A stretch of 64,000 nt of DNA from Oxobacter pfennigii (GCF_001317355.1 NZ_LKET01000016.1:62001-126000); one strand, 5' to 3'; shown: positions 32,604 to 41,861, counted from the first letter of the stretch. The notes: a model not told the origin generated them from the letters alone. Translations and numbers: made by a program.

Positions 32604-33254
32604 ATGAACACCACGGAAAATCAAAGAAAAAATCGATTTTGTGATTATAAAGAAACAGGTCTTGTTTATCATGTGACTAATATCATGGACTTAAAAGAAA
32701 TAATGGAAAATGGGCTTAAAACTAATTTAAGCTGCAATGAAAGATATACAGAGTTCAACAGATATTTCGATTCATTAAAACCCCAGGATATACCGCATTG
32801 GGTAAAAAGAAGCACAGCAATTTACGGCTCATTGAATTTTAAGATTGAGCATTACTGGCATTCCCATTCGGCGCTTCTGGCTTTCAATATAAACGAGGAT
32901 GAGTGCTGGATCGGAAATGAAAACTCAGCTAATATTTTTTATGAACCTTTTATTTTGCAGGATATTGGAGTTTTTAAATATGCAAAAGAATTGGTAAAAA
33001 CCAGAGGAAGTCAATGGGTACGTAACTATTGGAACAATTCCTTAAGCTTTAAGAAAAATTTAAAAGATAGGCGGGATTTTGAAGAGGGATATGATGCCGA
33101 AGTGCTTATTATGCACGATATTCCTCCAAAGGATATAAGGATAGTAAAAATTGTTTCAGATCATTGTTCTATGAATATAAGTGAATGGGATGAAAAATTT
33201 CTATATATGTCAAAGGGCAGCCCAAAAGGGTGCCCGAATTATTTTAGGTCATAA
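32604..33254 (+). CDS. ADP-ribosyltransferase-like protein (tentative DarT-type fold)
   Basis: 216 residues, soluble. Near the N-terminus LVYHVTNIMDLKEIMENGL resembles the YHIT...L..IL..G opening of DarT/DUF4433 and related NAD-using transferases. Near the C-terminus GYDAEVLIMHDIPPKDI resembles their catalytic-Glu segment (AEVLV...P). The central part is divergent. No DarG-like macrodomain antidote lies next to it. ATG 32604 is preceded by GGAAAGG. Its last 16 bases overlap the 3' end of the opposing gene. The fold call is inference from motifs; the substrate is unknown. Confidence 0.5.
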   Translation: MNTTENQRKNRFCDYKETGLVYHVTNIMDLKEIMENGLKTNLSCNERYTEFNRYFDSLKPQDIPHWVKRSTAIYGSLNFKIEHYWHSHSALLAFNINEDECWIGNENSANIFYEPFILQDIGVFKYAKELVKTRGSQWVRNYWNNSLSFKKNLKDRRDFEEGYDAEVLIMHDIPPKDIRIVKIVSDHCSMNISEWDEKFLYMSKGSPKGCPNYFRS

Positions 33255-34753
33255 CATTCAATTTCAGGATAATTTAAGCACAAAAGCTCATTTATGGTAT
33301 AAAGTGCATAATCCGAATAAAAGCTTTGACTGTTAATGGTGAATTTTTTCTTTTTAGGCTTGAAGGTGAATTTTTTGCCAAAAACAGGAGCCATGCTTAC
33401 ATCCAATGCCTGAGGTATGTTGGGGCTTGCAAAATCCTCAATTGAAACAGCATTTGAGTCGCTTCTTGCATGGCTTAAATATCCTTCATATTCCTCGGCG
33501 CCGGGTACTGGAGCAGTTGACAGCAATATACCTGATAAATTAATTGAGGTGTTGAAGAAGTTTATAAGCTTTTCCTTAGCATCCTCCTTGTAATGATCAT
33601 CGCCAAACAGCCTTATGGCATTTATACCTCCCAAAACAGAGCCAATATCTCTTAATGTATACTTATATTTATCCGAATCGTCCAACAAAAACAGGTAATT
33701 GCTTTTATCCCACAGCAAATTAAGCTTTTTGTAAAGCAGCTGAGCACAGCTTAAAAATTTATAAATGCCGGTTAAAGCGTATGCCTGTATAAGTGCTTTA
33801 ACAGCCACAAAGCTGGAGGAATTGGATGTTAAGCTGTCCTCGTAAGCATAACGCATGAGGTTTCCGGACATATCGACCCTTGATTCCAATTCTATGGCCA
33901 AGGTAGTAGCATAGTCCAATATTTCGCTGCTTACATTGGTTTTACTGTATTCCAAACAAGAGGAAATAATATTGCACAATTCTTTGCTTTTAGCGCCGTA
34001 AATGTCTCCCGGAGAATCCTTGAACATTGTATATATTTCCTGAGCATTTTTTAAATATTTTTGCGATAAATCCAAATTTAAAAATTCGGGATATTTTTCG
34101 TTATCAAGAGTGTTTGCCAGGAGAGAGAAGGCTTCCAAGACTATTGCCTGTTCGGATATTGTCGGGGGTTTGTCTGTCTCCTCCAATATAGGTTCTCCAT
34201 AAGGTTTTTCGGTCTTATCATTTTTAGAAACAAAAAGACGGCTCTGATTTCTCATATGTTCACATAAAAAGTCAGCCTGTAGAAGAGCAGAGTTCAGCAA
34301 TAGAAGGGCAGTTGCCTTCCTGTCCTTTATGTTATCGGTATTTTCAAAATCTTCATCTATATCTTTGACAAGATATTTTGCCAGCATTAACTCATTTATA
34401 ATAAGGTAGGATTGTGATACGGGTGTTATAGTCTTTTTAAAGCCGGTATCATCCCATAAATAGTTCTGATAGTCGTTTCTGTTGCCGTTGTATGCATTGC
34501 TGAAAGAAGGATTTCCTTTCTTATACACGGCACGCAGCAAAATAGCATTTTCCGGAACTTTATATTTAAAATCTTCATCATTAATTCCATCCATCCATTC
34601 ACGAATTCTAAAATTATCATAATTCCAGGGAAGTCCAAGACCTGACATCAAAGACACGGACAGCACGGCATTCTTGCTGTACCACATTGCCTGCCCCAAT
34701 ATATTCTTCAGAGTATATCCCTTGCTGTTCAGATGATCTTTTATACTCTTCAA
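33239..34753 (-). CDS. Helical-repeat hypothetical protein, about 504 residues
   Basis: The likely start is TTG 34753, which has GGTGGTG 5 bases upstream; a longer frame from GTG 34789 adds 12 residues but has no ribosome site. The protein is mostly alpha-helical with paired helices (LLLLNSALLQADFL, AVKALIQAYALTGIYKFL), which suggests an alpha/alpha barrel of the kind seen in glycan-processing and YyaL-like proteins. A basic FKPKKKKF stretch is near the C-terminus. No signal peptide or catalytic motif is recognised. It stands alone, convergent with the ADP-ribosyltransferase-like gene. Confidence 0.7.
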   Translation of the reverse strand: MKSIKDHLNSKGYTLKNILGQAMWYSKNAVLSVSLMSGLGLPWNYDNFRIREWMDGINDEDFKYKVPENAILLRAVYKKGNPSFSNAYNGNRNDYQNYLWDDTGFKKTITPVSQSYLIINELMLAKYLVKDIDEDFENTDNIKDRKATALLLLNSALLQADFLCEHMRNQSRLFVSKNDKTEKPYGEPILEETDKPPTISEQAIVLEAFSLLANTLDNEKYPEFLNLDLSQKYLKNAQEIYTMFKDSPGDIYGAKSKELCNIISSCLEYSKTNVSSEILDYATTLAIELESRVDMSGNLMRYAYEDSLTSNSSSFVAVKALIQAYALTGIYKFLSCAQLLYKKLNLLWDKSNYLFLLDDSDKYKYTLRDIGSVLGGINAIRLFGDDHYKEDAKEKLINFFNTSINLSGILLSTAPVPGAEEYEGYLSHARSDSNAVSIEDFASPNIPQALDVSMAPVFGKKFTFKPKKKKFTINSQSFYSDYALYTINELLCLNYPEIECYDLK

Positions 34754-35010
34754 ATTATCACCACCCAAAGTAAATTCATATAAAGGCACAGAAACGAAAG
34801 CTATTATATTGATTGTGTATTCATAAGAAAATCTATATATAATAATATGTCAGTAATCTTTAACTTTAGACTTTCTGTAAAGATATATTTTAATATGATA
34901 TAATAATTTGTAGTTTGACTGTATGTTTATTTGTAGCCATTCGAACTACTTCAATGCTTTTACTTACATTTGATTGCAAATTTAATTTAAAATATAGAGT
35001 AGGTGGGAAT

Positions 35011-35997
35011 ATGAAAATCGGCAAGCTCCCGACGGAGGTATTGGAAAAATGCGTTATTAACAACATAAAGGTGAAGAGGCCGGAGGTTCTGGTGCATTCC
35101 GCAATTGGAGAGGATTGCAGCATAATAGGGTTTGGAGAACATTGCTGTGTTTTATCAACCGACCCCATTACCGGTTCAAGTTCCTCTGTAGGCTATCTTG
35201 CAGTTAATATAAGCTGTAATGATATTGCCGCCAGCGGCGTGGAACCATTGGGAGTATTGGTCACTATATTAGCCCCGCCTTCTGTTACCGAAAAGGATAT
35301 ATATGAACTGATGGAGGAAATCAACGAGGCTTCAGCAAAAATAAACGTTGAAATTTTGGGCGGACATACCGAAATCACAGATGCCGTTAACCGGATAGTT
35401 GTATCAACTACAGCCATTGGAAAAGGTCCCATCGATAAATATGTAACCACATCAGGGGCAGAAGCCGACGATTATATAATAGTAACAAAATCGGCAGGTT
35501 TGGAAGGCACATCTATTATAGCCTCTGATTATGAAGATTATTTAAAAGACAAGGTAAGCCAGGATACAATTTCAAAGGCAAAATCATTTATCGATAAAAT
35601 AAGTGTGGTAAAAGAAGGCATAATAGGCGGAAAAGTCGGAGTAAGCAGCATGCACGATGTCACTGAAGGAGGAATATTAGGCGCAGTATGGGAAGTGGCT
35701 GAAGCATCGGGCAAAGGTTTTGAGATTTATGAAGAATTCATGCCCATAGCACAAGAGACAAGAGAAATCTGCAGGGTCTTCGGATTAAATCCCTTAAGGC
35801 TTATATCCAGCGGCATGATGCTGATTACTACTAAAAACAGGGAAGAGTTATTGGAAGCCTTATCCTATGAAGGGATTGATGCTGAATGTATAGGAAAGAT
35901 AACCCAGGATAAAAACACACGGGTACTCTTTAGAGGAGGTAAGGCACAAACAGTTTTGCCGCCGCAACCCGACGAATTATTCAATATTAATCTATAA
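35011..35997 (+). CDS. AIR synthase-related protein (HypE/PurM superfamily)
   Basis: 328 residues from ATG 35011, with AGGTGGG upstream; the frame extends back to 34915 without a ribosome site. Residues show the PurM/HypE/ThiL fold: IGEDCSIIGF, STDPITGS, VNISCNDIAASGVEPLG, ILGGHTEIT and MHDVTEGGILGAVWE. The C-terminus lacks the Cys tail that HypE uses to carry cyanide, so it is not a standard HypE, and no other hyp genes are near. It is a kinase-like ATP-binding enzyme whose substrate is unknown. A terminator follows. Confidence 0.88.
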   Translation: MKIGKLPTEVLEKCVINNIKVKRPEVLVHSAIGEDCSIIGFGEHCCVLSTDPITGSSSSVGYLAVNISCNDIAASGVEPLGVLVTILAPPSVTEKDIYELMEEINEASAKINVEILGGHTEITDAVNRIVVSTTAIGKGPIDKYVTTSGAEADDYIIVTKSAGLEGTSIIASDYEDYLKDKVSQDTISKAKSFIDKISVVKEGIIGGKVGVSSMHDVTEGGILGAVWEVAEASGKGFEIYEEFMPIAQETREICRVFGLNPLRLISSGMMLITTKNREELLEALSYEGIDAECIGKITQDKNTRVLFRGGKAQTVLPPQPDELFNINL

Positions 35998-36016
35998 TAA
36001 TCTGATATAATCGATA

Positions 36017-36049
36017 AAACAGGTGATTGATAAAGGCACCTGTTTTTTA
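36017..36049 (+). terminator. Terminator of the AIR synthase-related gene
   Basis: AAACAGGTG and CACCTGTTT arms around ATTGATAAAGG, ending in six T. Confidence 0.88.
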
Positions 36050-36197
36050 ATTTCTGCTAAAAGTTGTTAATTTTTTGATAACACGCTTTATTTTTTAAAA
36101 GTATTTGTAGGAATTTTATAATTCATGGCGAATAAGTAAAATTGATGCATGCTATTTTGCTGTTGCAAATCTCACAATACGACAAGGAGGTGAACAA

Positions 36198-38330
36198 TTG
36201 AGCAAGAGAGGCGCAATAATAACAGCATTTTTGTTTGCTGTTATGTTTTCAGTCTTTATCTTTCCAGCTAAAATAGCAAAGGCAGCTACAAAGGGTTCGG
36301 TAACTGCGACAGTACTGAATGTAAGGTCAGGACCGGGAACTGAATACGAGAAGATGACCACAGTTATCATGGGTCAGGCTTATCCTGTAATATCCAGCCA
36401 GAATGGTTGGTACAGATTACAGATAGGTTCTGTCACCGGATGGGTTAGCGGTGATTATCTCACTCTTGTTGAAGAAAAACCGGCACCAACTGTCACTGCA
36501 CCTTCACAGCCCACGCCAATGGGGAAAGTAAAAGTTACAGCCGATATTCTGAATGTAAGGGAGACTGCTTCCACGTCCTCAGAAAAAATCGGAAGCGTGA
36601 AGATGAATGAAACATATCAGTATTATGAAAAATCGGGCGAATGGTTTAAAATCAAGTATGGCTCTTCATATGGGTGGGTAAGCGGCACCTATGTTATTGT
36701 GATTCCTGATGAGGAAACAAAACCCGAAACAGCACAGCCTGCTGAGACGGAGCAGCCTCAACAGCAGGAACAGCCGACACAGCCTGTTCAGACAGAACAG
36801 CCTGAGCAAAGTGAAAATGAACCTGAAGAAGAGATTGATGATTCAATCATTAAAACCGGTGACACAGTTATTGCAAAGATCGACCAGCTGACTGTAAGAA
36901 GCACCAAGTCCCTCAGTGCCTCCATAATAGGAAGGGCTGAAAAGGGAAGCACTTACTCAGTTTTGGAAAGCCAGGACAAGTGGATAAAAATACAGTTTAA
37001 AAAGTCCACAACAGGGTGGGTACGCAGTGTTTACGTTGAGAAAACAACGGCCAATCCTTCAGCGCCGGCAGATGAAGATGGGGCACCAACTCAAAATGAT
37101 GAAACCATATCTGCAGGAGAAGATGTTACGGTAAACACAGCTTTGCTTACTGTAAGGGCTGACAAAGAGGTTGATGCTAAAATTATTGGTAATGCTACTA
37201 AAGGAAGCACTTATGAAGTATTGGAAAGTGCTCCTGGATGGATTAAGATACAGTTCGGTTCCAGAAAGGGATGGATTAAAAGCGAGTATGTCGCTTCTAA
37301 AAACGGCGGTACAAACACATCGGGACAAACCGGTACCACAAACTTAAACCAGATAGACAGTATAAAGATTTACAGTACTGCAAAGAAAAGCTCAATAGCA
37401 ATACCTGTCACAATGAAGGTTGATATTAACAGTAACATAAGTACTTTCAAACCCGATATAGTCCATTCAATGGACCAAAACGGCAGGATAGTAGTTACTG
37501 TTAATAATTCAAGATACGCAGGTAGCAGCAATATTATCGATGCCAGCAGCAATCTTGTTTCATCGATATTAGCTTTAAATGAAGGTCAAAGCTCAGTTAA
37601 AATAACTGTTAATCCTAATACCACCTTAAAATACAATATTGCTGACGTCCAGACCAAGGTTACAAAAGACAGCCAGTACATGTATTTAAAAACATACGTT
37701 GTAATAAATGTAGAAGATGCAAACAGTCAGAGTACGAATTCAATGCCGGGAGTGGAATTAAACAGCCAGGGCAAGGCAAGAGGCGACTATATAATAGCGC
37801 TGGATGCTGGTCACGGCGGTTCAACACCGGGAGCTGTTAATGGACAATACAAGGAAAAAGACCTTGTATTAGATATAATTTTAAGAGCAAACAACATACT
37901 AAAGGCCCAAGGCTTTGATATATATCTTACAAGAGATGCAGATAAATATGTATCATTAGCCGACAGGGCAGAAGGCCCAAACATTTTAAAAGCAGATATT
38001 TTCGTGTCCGTACACTTAAACAGCTTCACCTCAAAAACCACAAACGGTACAGAAACATTATACAACAGCCAGGCAGTAAAACCTGGAGCCACTCTGGCAC
38101 AATACATACAAAATCAATTGATATCAGAACTAGGAAGGACAAACAGAGGTATAGTGAGCAGGCCTGATTTAGCAGTGTTAAATTCAACCAACATGCCGGC
38201 GGCATTGGCTGAGATACTGTTTATATCCAATCCTGAAGAATTAGAACTGATAAAAGATGATAATACAAAACAAAAAGCTGCCCAAGCTATTGCAAATGCA
38301 ATAAATCAATACTTTGGATTTAGTTATTAA
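36198..38330 (+). CDS. N-acetylmuramoyl-L-alanine amidase with SH3b and AMIN domains
   Basis: 710 residues from TTG 36198, which has a near-perfect AAGGAGGTGA site. A signal peptide (about 1-29, cut after AKAA) exports it. Four SH3-type wall-binding repeats occur at about 33-90, 101-168, 213-282 and 305-366, each with an LNVR/LTVR strand and a GWV/GWI ending. A Gln/Pro/Glu linker (170-210) separates pairs. An AMIN domain is at about 385-505. The Amidase_3 domain (530-710) has H539 in DAGHGG, E553 in KEKD, SVHLNS and AEILFISN as zinc and catalytic sites. It cleaves the peptide from muramic acid in peptidoglycan, in division, germination or spore release. Confidence 0.95.
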   Translation: MSKRGAIITAFLFAVMFSVFIFPAKIAKAATKGSVTATVLNVRSGPGTEYEKMTTVIMGQAYPVISSQNGWYRLQIGSVTGWVSGDYLTLVEEKPAPTVTAPSQPTPMGKVKVTADILNVRETASTSSEKIGSVKMNETYQYYEKSGEWFKIKYGSSYGWVSGTYVIVIPDEETKPETAQPAETEQPQQQEQPTQPVQTEQPEQSENEPEEEIDDSIIKTGDTVIAKIDQLTVRSTKSLSASIIGRAEKGSTYSVLESQDKWIKIQFKKSTTGWVRSVYVEKTTANPSAPADEDGAPTQNDETISAGEDVTVNTALLTVRADKEVDAKIIGNATKGSTYEVLESAPGWIKIQFGSRKGWIKSEYVASKNGGTNTSGQTGTTNLNQIDSIKIYSTAKKSSIAIPVTMKVDINSNISTFKPDIVHSMDQNGRIVVTVNNSRYAGSSNIIDASSNLVSSILALNEGQSSVKITVNPNTTLKYNIADVQTKVTKDSQYMYLKTYVVINVEDANSQSTNSMPGVELNSQGKARGDYIIALDAGHGGSTPGAVNGQYKEKDLVLDIILRANNILKAQGFDIYLTRDADKYVSLADRAEGPNILKADIFVSVHLNSFTSKTTNGTETLYNSQAVKPGATLAQYIQNQLISELGRTNRGIVSRPDLAVLNSTNMPAALAEILFISNPEELELIKDDNTKQKAAQAIANAINQYFGFSY

Positions 38331-38356
38331 GAGGGGGAAACCCCTCTTTTTATTTT
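38330..38356 (+). terminator. Terminator of the amidase gene
   Basis: AGAGGGG GAAA CCCCTCT followed by TTTTATTTTT. The stem begins at the last base of the stop codon. Confidence 0.9.
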
Positions 38357-38425
38357 TAATATGGTTTTAGGTGCCATAAATGGTTATAATAATATTTGTC
38401 ACATATAGATAGGAGGCAATTTTAT

Positions 38426-39175
38426 ATGGAGAGAATTGATGGAAGGAACAAGGATGAAAAAAGAATAATCAATATAATTAAAGATTATATTAAATATCCT
38501 GATGGTTCTGTGCTTATAGAAACAGGAAATACAAAGGTTGTTTGCACCGCCTGTATAGAAGATAAGGTTCCGCCATTTCTTAAAGGTACGGGAGAAGGAT
38601 GGATAACCAGCGAATATGGGATGCTGCCGGGGTCAACACAGAGCAGAAAGCCAAGGGAATCCTCAAAGGGAAAAGTAGACGGAAGGACTATGGAAATTCA
38701 AAGACTCATAGGAAGGGCATTAAGGTCTGTTGTCGACCTTAAATTATTAGGGGAAAGGACCATATGGATTGACTGCGATGTTATACAGGCCGACGGAGGA
38801 ACCAGGACGGCTTCCATAACAGGTTCCTTTGTAGCACTTGCCTGTGCCATGGAAAAGTTAAGCAAGATTGTGGAATTTGAAAGCTACCCAATTAGGGAGT
38901 TCGTCGCTGCCATAAGCGTTGGTATAGTTGAGGATGAACCTTTACTTGATTTATGTTATGAAGAAGACTCAAATGCCATGGTGGATATGAATATAATCAT
39001 GACTCAGTCAGGCCAGCTGGTTGAAGTCCAGGGAACTGGAGAACAAAGGCCTTTTACTCGGGAAGAAATGGATGAGCTTATTAATTTAGGGCAAAAAGGA
39101 ATAATGGAATTAATTGAGCTTCAAAAGGAAGTCCTAGGTGAAAGTGCGTCAAAAATAGGGAGTTCAAAGCAATGA
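38426..39175 (+). CDS. rph: Ribonuclease PH
   Basis: 249 residues from ATG 38426 (AGGAGG 6-10 bases upstream; the frame from 38396 has no site). RNase PH motifs: [47 protein letters not shown] and [16 protein letters not shown]. It trims the 3' end of tRNA precursors using phosphate. Its last 4 bases overlap the next gene (ATGA). It lies upstream of a tRNA array, which is a suggestive but unproven association. Confidence 0.97.
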   Translation: MERIDGRNKDEKRIINIIKDYIKYPDGSVLIETGNTKVVCTACIEDKVPPFLKGTGEGWITSEYGMLPGSTQSRKPRESSKGKVDGRTMEIQRLIGRALRSVVDLKLLGERTIWIDCDVIQADGGTRTASITGSFVALACAMEKLSKIVEFESYPIREFVAAISVGIVEDEPLLDLCYEEDSNAMVDMNIIMTQSGQLVEVQGTGEQRPFTREEMDELINLGQKGIMELIELQKEVLGESASKIGSSKQ

Positions 39176-39765
39176 TGAAGATTGTGGCGGCTACCAAAAA
39201 CAGGAATAAAATAAGAGAATTCAAAGAAATATTAGAGGGTTTTCCTATTTCAATATTGTCTCTTGAAGATATGGGACTGGATATAGACGTAGTTGAAGAT
39301 AAGGATACCTTCGAAGGAAATGCGGAGAAAAAGGCCATGGAAGTCATGAAAGCCACCGGCCTTCCCTCTCTGGCAGATGATTCCGGCCTTGAGGTTTTTG
39401 CATTAGATGGAGCTCCAGGAGTGAACTCCGCAAGATTTTCGGGAATCCACGGAGATGACAAAAGCAACAATATAAAGCTTTTAAAGCTTTTAGAAGATGT
39501 GCCCTACGAAAAAAGGGGGGCTAAGTTTGTCGCCGTTATTGTATTGGTATATCCTGATGGCAGCAAGTTCACGGCTCGGGGTGAGGTAGAAGGCATAATA
39601 GCAAGAGAAGAAAAAGGGGACAAGGGATTTGGATATGATCCTTTATTTATAATCCCTCAATATGATAAAACCTTTGCCGAGCTTGGTAGCGAAGCAAAGA
39701 ATAAAATCAGTCACAGGGGGAAGGCCTTAGAGGAGTTGAAAAACATATTGAAATATAAGTTATAA
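39172..39765 (+). CDS. rdgB: XTP/dITP diphosphatase (RdgB/HAM1 family)
   Basis: 197 residues. N-terminal [17 protein letters not shown] is the family signature, then [19 protein letters not shown] and ARFSGIHG around the active site, and [11 protein letters not shown], the substrate-recognition strand. It removes deaminated purine triphosphates from the nucleotide pool. Translation is coupled to rph through ATGATGA; either of two adjacent ATG codons could be used. The rph-rdgB-yfcE order is common in Firmicutes. Confidence 0.97.
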   Translation: MMKIVAATKNRNKIREFKEILEGFPISILSLEDMGLDIDVVEDKDTFEGNAEKKAMEVMKATGLPSLADDSGLEVFALDGAPGVNSARFSGIHGDDKSNNIKLLKLLEDVPYEKRGAKFVAVIVLVYPDGSKFTARGEVEGIIAREEKGDKGFGYDPLFIIPQYDKTFAELGSEAKNKISHRGKALEELKNILKYKL

Positions 39766-39779
39766 AGGGGGATAGCAGA

Positions 39780-40256
39780 GTGAAAATCGGGGTAGTTAGC
39801 GATTCTCATGGTGATATACATGCATTGAGAAGTGCTCTTAAAAGCATTGGGGACGCAGATTTAGTAATACATCTTGGAGACGGAATAAATGATATTGATG
39901 CTGTGTCACAGTATATAAAAACCGAAATAATAAAAGTTAAAGGCAATTGTGATTTTAATTCAGGCTTAGACGCCGAAAGAATCATTATGGCAGAAAATAA
40001 GAGGCTGTTGATTACCCATGGACATAATTATAATGTAAAATCCGATTATCTTAATATTCATTACAAGGCTATTAAGGAGGATGCCCATATGGTTTTATTC
40101 GGTCATACGCATTTTCCCGAAATAATAGAGAATAATAATATTATATTGTTCAACCCCGGCAGTATTTCTAAACCAAGAGGAACAGGAAGAACTTACGGAA
40201 TTGTTATAATTGAGAAGGGTCTAATCATGCCTAAAATATGGGATTTGCACTTATAA
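39780..40256 (+). CDS. yfcE: YfcE-family metallophosphoesterase
   Basis: 158 residues from GTG 39780 (AAGGGGGATAGCAGA upstream). Calcineurin-like motifs: DSHGD at 8-12, HLGDGIND, GNCD, THGH and GHTHFP, with NPGS after them; together these bind two metals. The family hydrolyses simple phosphodiesters in vitro; the natural substrate is unknown. It is the third gene of the rph-rdgB operon, 14 bases after rdgB. Confidence 0.93.
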   Translation: MKIGVVSDSHGDIHALRSALKSIGDADLVIHLGDGINDIDAVSQYIKTEIIKVKGNCDFNSGLDAERIIMAENKRLLITHGHNYNVKSDYLNIHYKAIKEDAHMVLFGHTHFPEIIENNNIILFNPGSISKPRGTGRTYGIVIIEKGLIMPKIWDLHL

Positions 40257-40296
40257 AGTTTAAGAATAAGTCGGAAGAATATTTTATAAATTGCTA

Positions 40297-40325
40297 TTGA
40301 CCGAACAAAAAAATTGAGGTATACT
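40297..40325 (+). promoter_or_regulatory. Promoter of the tRNA array
   Basis: TTGACC (40297-40302) and TATACT (40320-40325) with a 17-base spacer; the first tRNA begins 22 bases downstream. Confidence 0.85.
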
Positions 40326-40346
40326 ATATTTTGTCGTCAGAGAAAA

Positions 40347-40422
40347 CGGGGTGTGGCGCAGATGGGAGCGCGCGTGGTTTGGGACCATGAGGTCGCAGGT
40401 TCAATCCCTGTCACCCCGACCA
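40347..40422 (+). tRNA. tRNA-Pro (TGG)
   Basis: Full cloverleaf with encoded CCA; acceptor CGGGGTG/CACCCCG; anticodon loop TTTGGGA. Confidence 0.97.
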
Positions 40423-40464
40423 TTGCTTCTCTTAAGGCAACAAAATGAATGATTGAAAACCAGT

Positions 40465-40538
40465 GCGGGTGTAACTCAATGGTAGAGTGTCAGCCTTCCA
40501 AGCTGATTACGTGGGTTCGATTCCCATCACCCGCTCCA
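40465..40538 (+). tRNA. tRNA-Gly (TCC), copy 1
   Basis: Acceptor GCGGGTG/CACCCGC, anticodon loop CTTCCAA, encoded CCA. Identical over its full 74 bases to the copy at 41117. Confidence 0.97.
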
Positions 40539-40542
40539 ATAT

Positions 40543-40619
40543 GCGCCCGTAGCTCAGTCGGATAGAGCAACGGACTTCTAATCCGTGTGTCGGACGTTCG
40601 AATCGTCTCGGGCGCACCA
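40543..40619 (+). tRNA. tRNA-Arg (TCT)
   Basis: Acceptor GCGCCCG/CGGGCGC, anticodon loop CTTCTAA, encoded CCA. Only four bases separate it from the preceding tRNA-Gly. Confidence 0.97.
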
Positions 40620-40631
40620 TTCAAATAATAT

Positions 40632-40709
40632 GGTGGATGTAGTTCAGTTGGCTAGAGCGCCAGATTGTGGCTCTGGAGGTCGTGGGTTCGAGCCCCATCA
40701 TCCACCCCA
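40632..40709 (+). tRNA. tRNA-His (GTG)
   Basis: Anticodon loop TTGTGGC; extra 5' G (G-1) opposite C73 as required for histidine tRNA; encoded CCA. Confidence 0.97.
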
Positions 40710-40723
40710 ACTAATTAATTTGT

Positions 40724-40800
40724 TGGGATGTAGCCAAGTTGGTAAGGCACGGGACTTTGACTCCCGCATTCCGTAGGTTCGAGTCCTGCCATCCCAGCCA
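40724..40800 (+). tRNA. tRNA-Gln (TTG)
   Basis: Acceptor TGGGATG/CATCCCA, anticodon loop CTTTGAC, encoded CCA. Confidence 0.97.
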
Positions 40801-40804
40801 GTAT

Positions 40805-40880
40805 GAGCCACTAGCTCAGTCGGTAGAGCACATGACTTTTAATCATGGTGTCCAGGGTTCGATTCCCTGGTGGCTCACCA
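40805..40880 (+). tRNA. tRNA-Lys (TTT)
   Basis: Acceptor GAGCCAC/GTGGCTC, anticodon loop CTTTTAA, encoded CCA. Confidence 0.97.
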
Positions 40881-40943
40881 TTAGAATGTAAGGAGAGGTA
40901 TTTGCCTCGCCTTATGACAGAAGTTATCTTCTGTCAATAAAAT

Positions 40944-41027
40944 GCGGACGTGGCGGAATTGGCAGACGCGCTAGACTTAGGATCTAGTACCAAGTGTGTG
41001 GGGGTTCAAGTCCCTTCGTCCGCACCA
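40944..41027 (+). tRNA. tRNA-Leu (TAG)
   Basis: Class II tRNA with a long variable arm; anticodon loop CTTAGGA; encoded CCA. Confidence 0.96.
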
Positions 41028-41035
41028 ATAATCAT

Positions 41036-41111
41036 GCGGGAATAGCTCAGTTGATAGAGCGTCGCCTTGCCAAGGCGAAGGTCGCGGGTTTGAGCCCCGT
41101 TTCCCGCTCCA
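41036..41111 (+). tRNA. tRNA-Gly (GCC)
   Basis: Acceptor GCGGGAA/TTCCCGC, anticodon loop TTGCCAA, encoded CCA. Confidence 0.97.
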
Positions 41112-41116
41112 AACCT

Positions 41117-41190
41117 GCGGGTGTAACTCAATGGTAGAGTGTCAGCCTTCCAAGCTGATTACGTGGGTTCGATTCCCATCACCCGCTCCA
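41117..41190 (+). tRNA. tRNA-Gly (TCC), copy 2
   Basis: Sequence identical to the copy at 40465-40538, a recent duplication or a gene-converted pair. Confidence 0.97.
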
Positions 41191-41207
41191 AGTTTGTATC
41201 CAGGTGG

Positions 41208-41283
41208 GCGCCCATAGCTCAGTGGATAGAGTTACAGACTTCGAATCTGGAGGCCGTAGGTTCAAATCCTACTGGGCGCGCCA
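41208..41283 (+). tRNA. tRNA-Arg (TCG)
   Basis: Acceptor GCGCCCA/TGGGCGC, anticodon loop CTTCGAA, encoded CCA. Confidence 0.95.
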
Positions 41284-41370
41284 AAACCATTGAAACTACT
41301 AGGATTCGAAAAATAATACATCGAAGATAATTTGTCACACCTTTCCCACATAGGGAAAGCAAAAAAATAT

Positions 41371-41446
41371 GGGCCATTAGCTCAGTTGGTAGAGCACCTG
41401 ACTCTTAATCAGGGTGTCCCGGGTTCGAGTCCCTGATGGCCCACCA
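41371..41446 (+). tRNA. tRNA-Lys (CTT)
   Basis: Acceptor GGGCCAT/ATGGCCC, anticodon loop CTCTTAA, encoded CCA. Last gene of the array. Confidence 0.97.
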
Positions 41447-41449
41447 TGA

Positions 41450-41502
41450 AATAGAAAAGCCTAACGTATCAATAAATTGAGACGTTGGGCTTTTCTATTA
41501 TA
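41450..41502 (+). terminator. Terminator of the tRNA array
   Basis: AATAGAAAAGCCTAACGT pairs with ACGTTGGGCTTTTCTATT (one mismatch) and is followed by ATATT. Confidence 0.85.
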
Positions 41503-41627
41503 TTGAAATGCGGACGCTGTATTTAATGTTTACGGCTAATCATGTTATCGGCTTTTTACATTCAATCAACCTTCAATTATAGAAAGCATTAACGAGGACA
41601 AGGTAGAATTTACAGGGCAAACGTGAT

Positions 41628-41861
41628 TTAATCACTTACTGGTTCATTTAAATAGGAGCTGATGATACTTATTTTCTCTTCTAAGTTTTTGCTAATACCA
41701 AAAATATCATAGGTAATTCTTATATATGGTGTAAGCTCTGTATCTATTCTGTTATGAAAAGTAATTGCTAAAGAGATGAAAATCAGCACAGCACTATCAT
41801 AATAATTACCTTCTCATGCTGCAAACCATAACGCTCTCATTTGCAATATTTTAGTAATCAT
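41628..41861 (-). pseudogene. Short frame interrupted by one TGA codon
   Basis: On the minus strand a 78-codon frame from ATG 41861 to TAA 41628 reads MITKILQMRALWFAA, then TGA (41816-41814), then EGNYYDSAVLIFISLAITF and on to SSYLNEPVSD. The protein-like composition on both sides, and the position of the stop between AA and EG where a Trp codon would fit, suggest a nonsense mutation. No ribosome site precedes the ATG. Family not recognised. The rest of the 41503-42037 gap shows nothing else I can name. Confidence 0.5.

Noticed and set aside
40585-41330. Open frames of about 60 codons across the tRNA array
   Set aside because: They translate tRNA sequences; all DNA there is accounted for by tRNAs and spacers.
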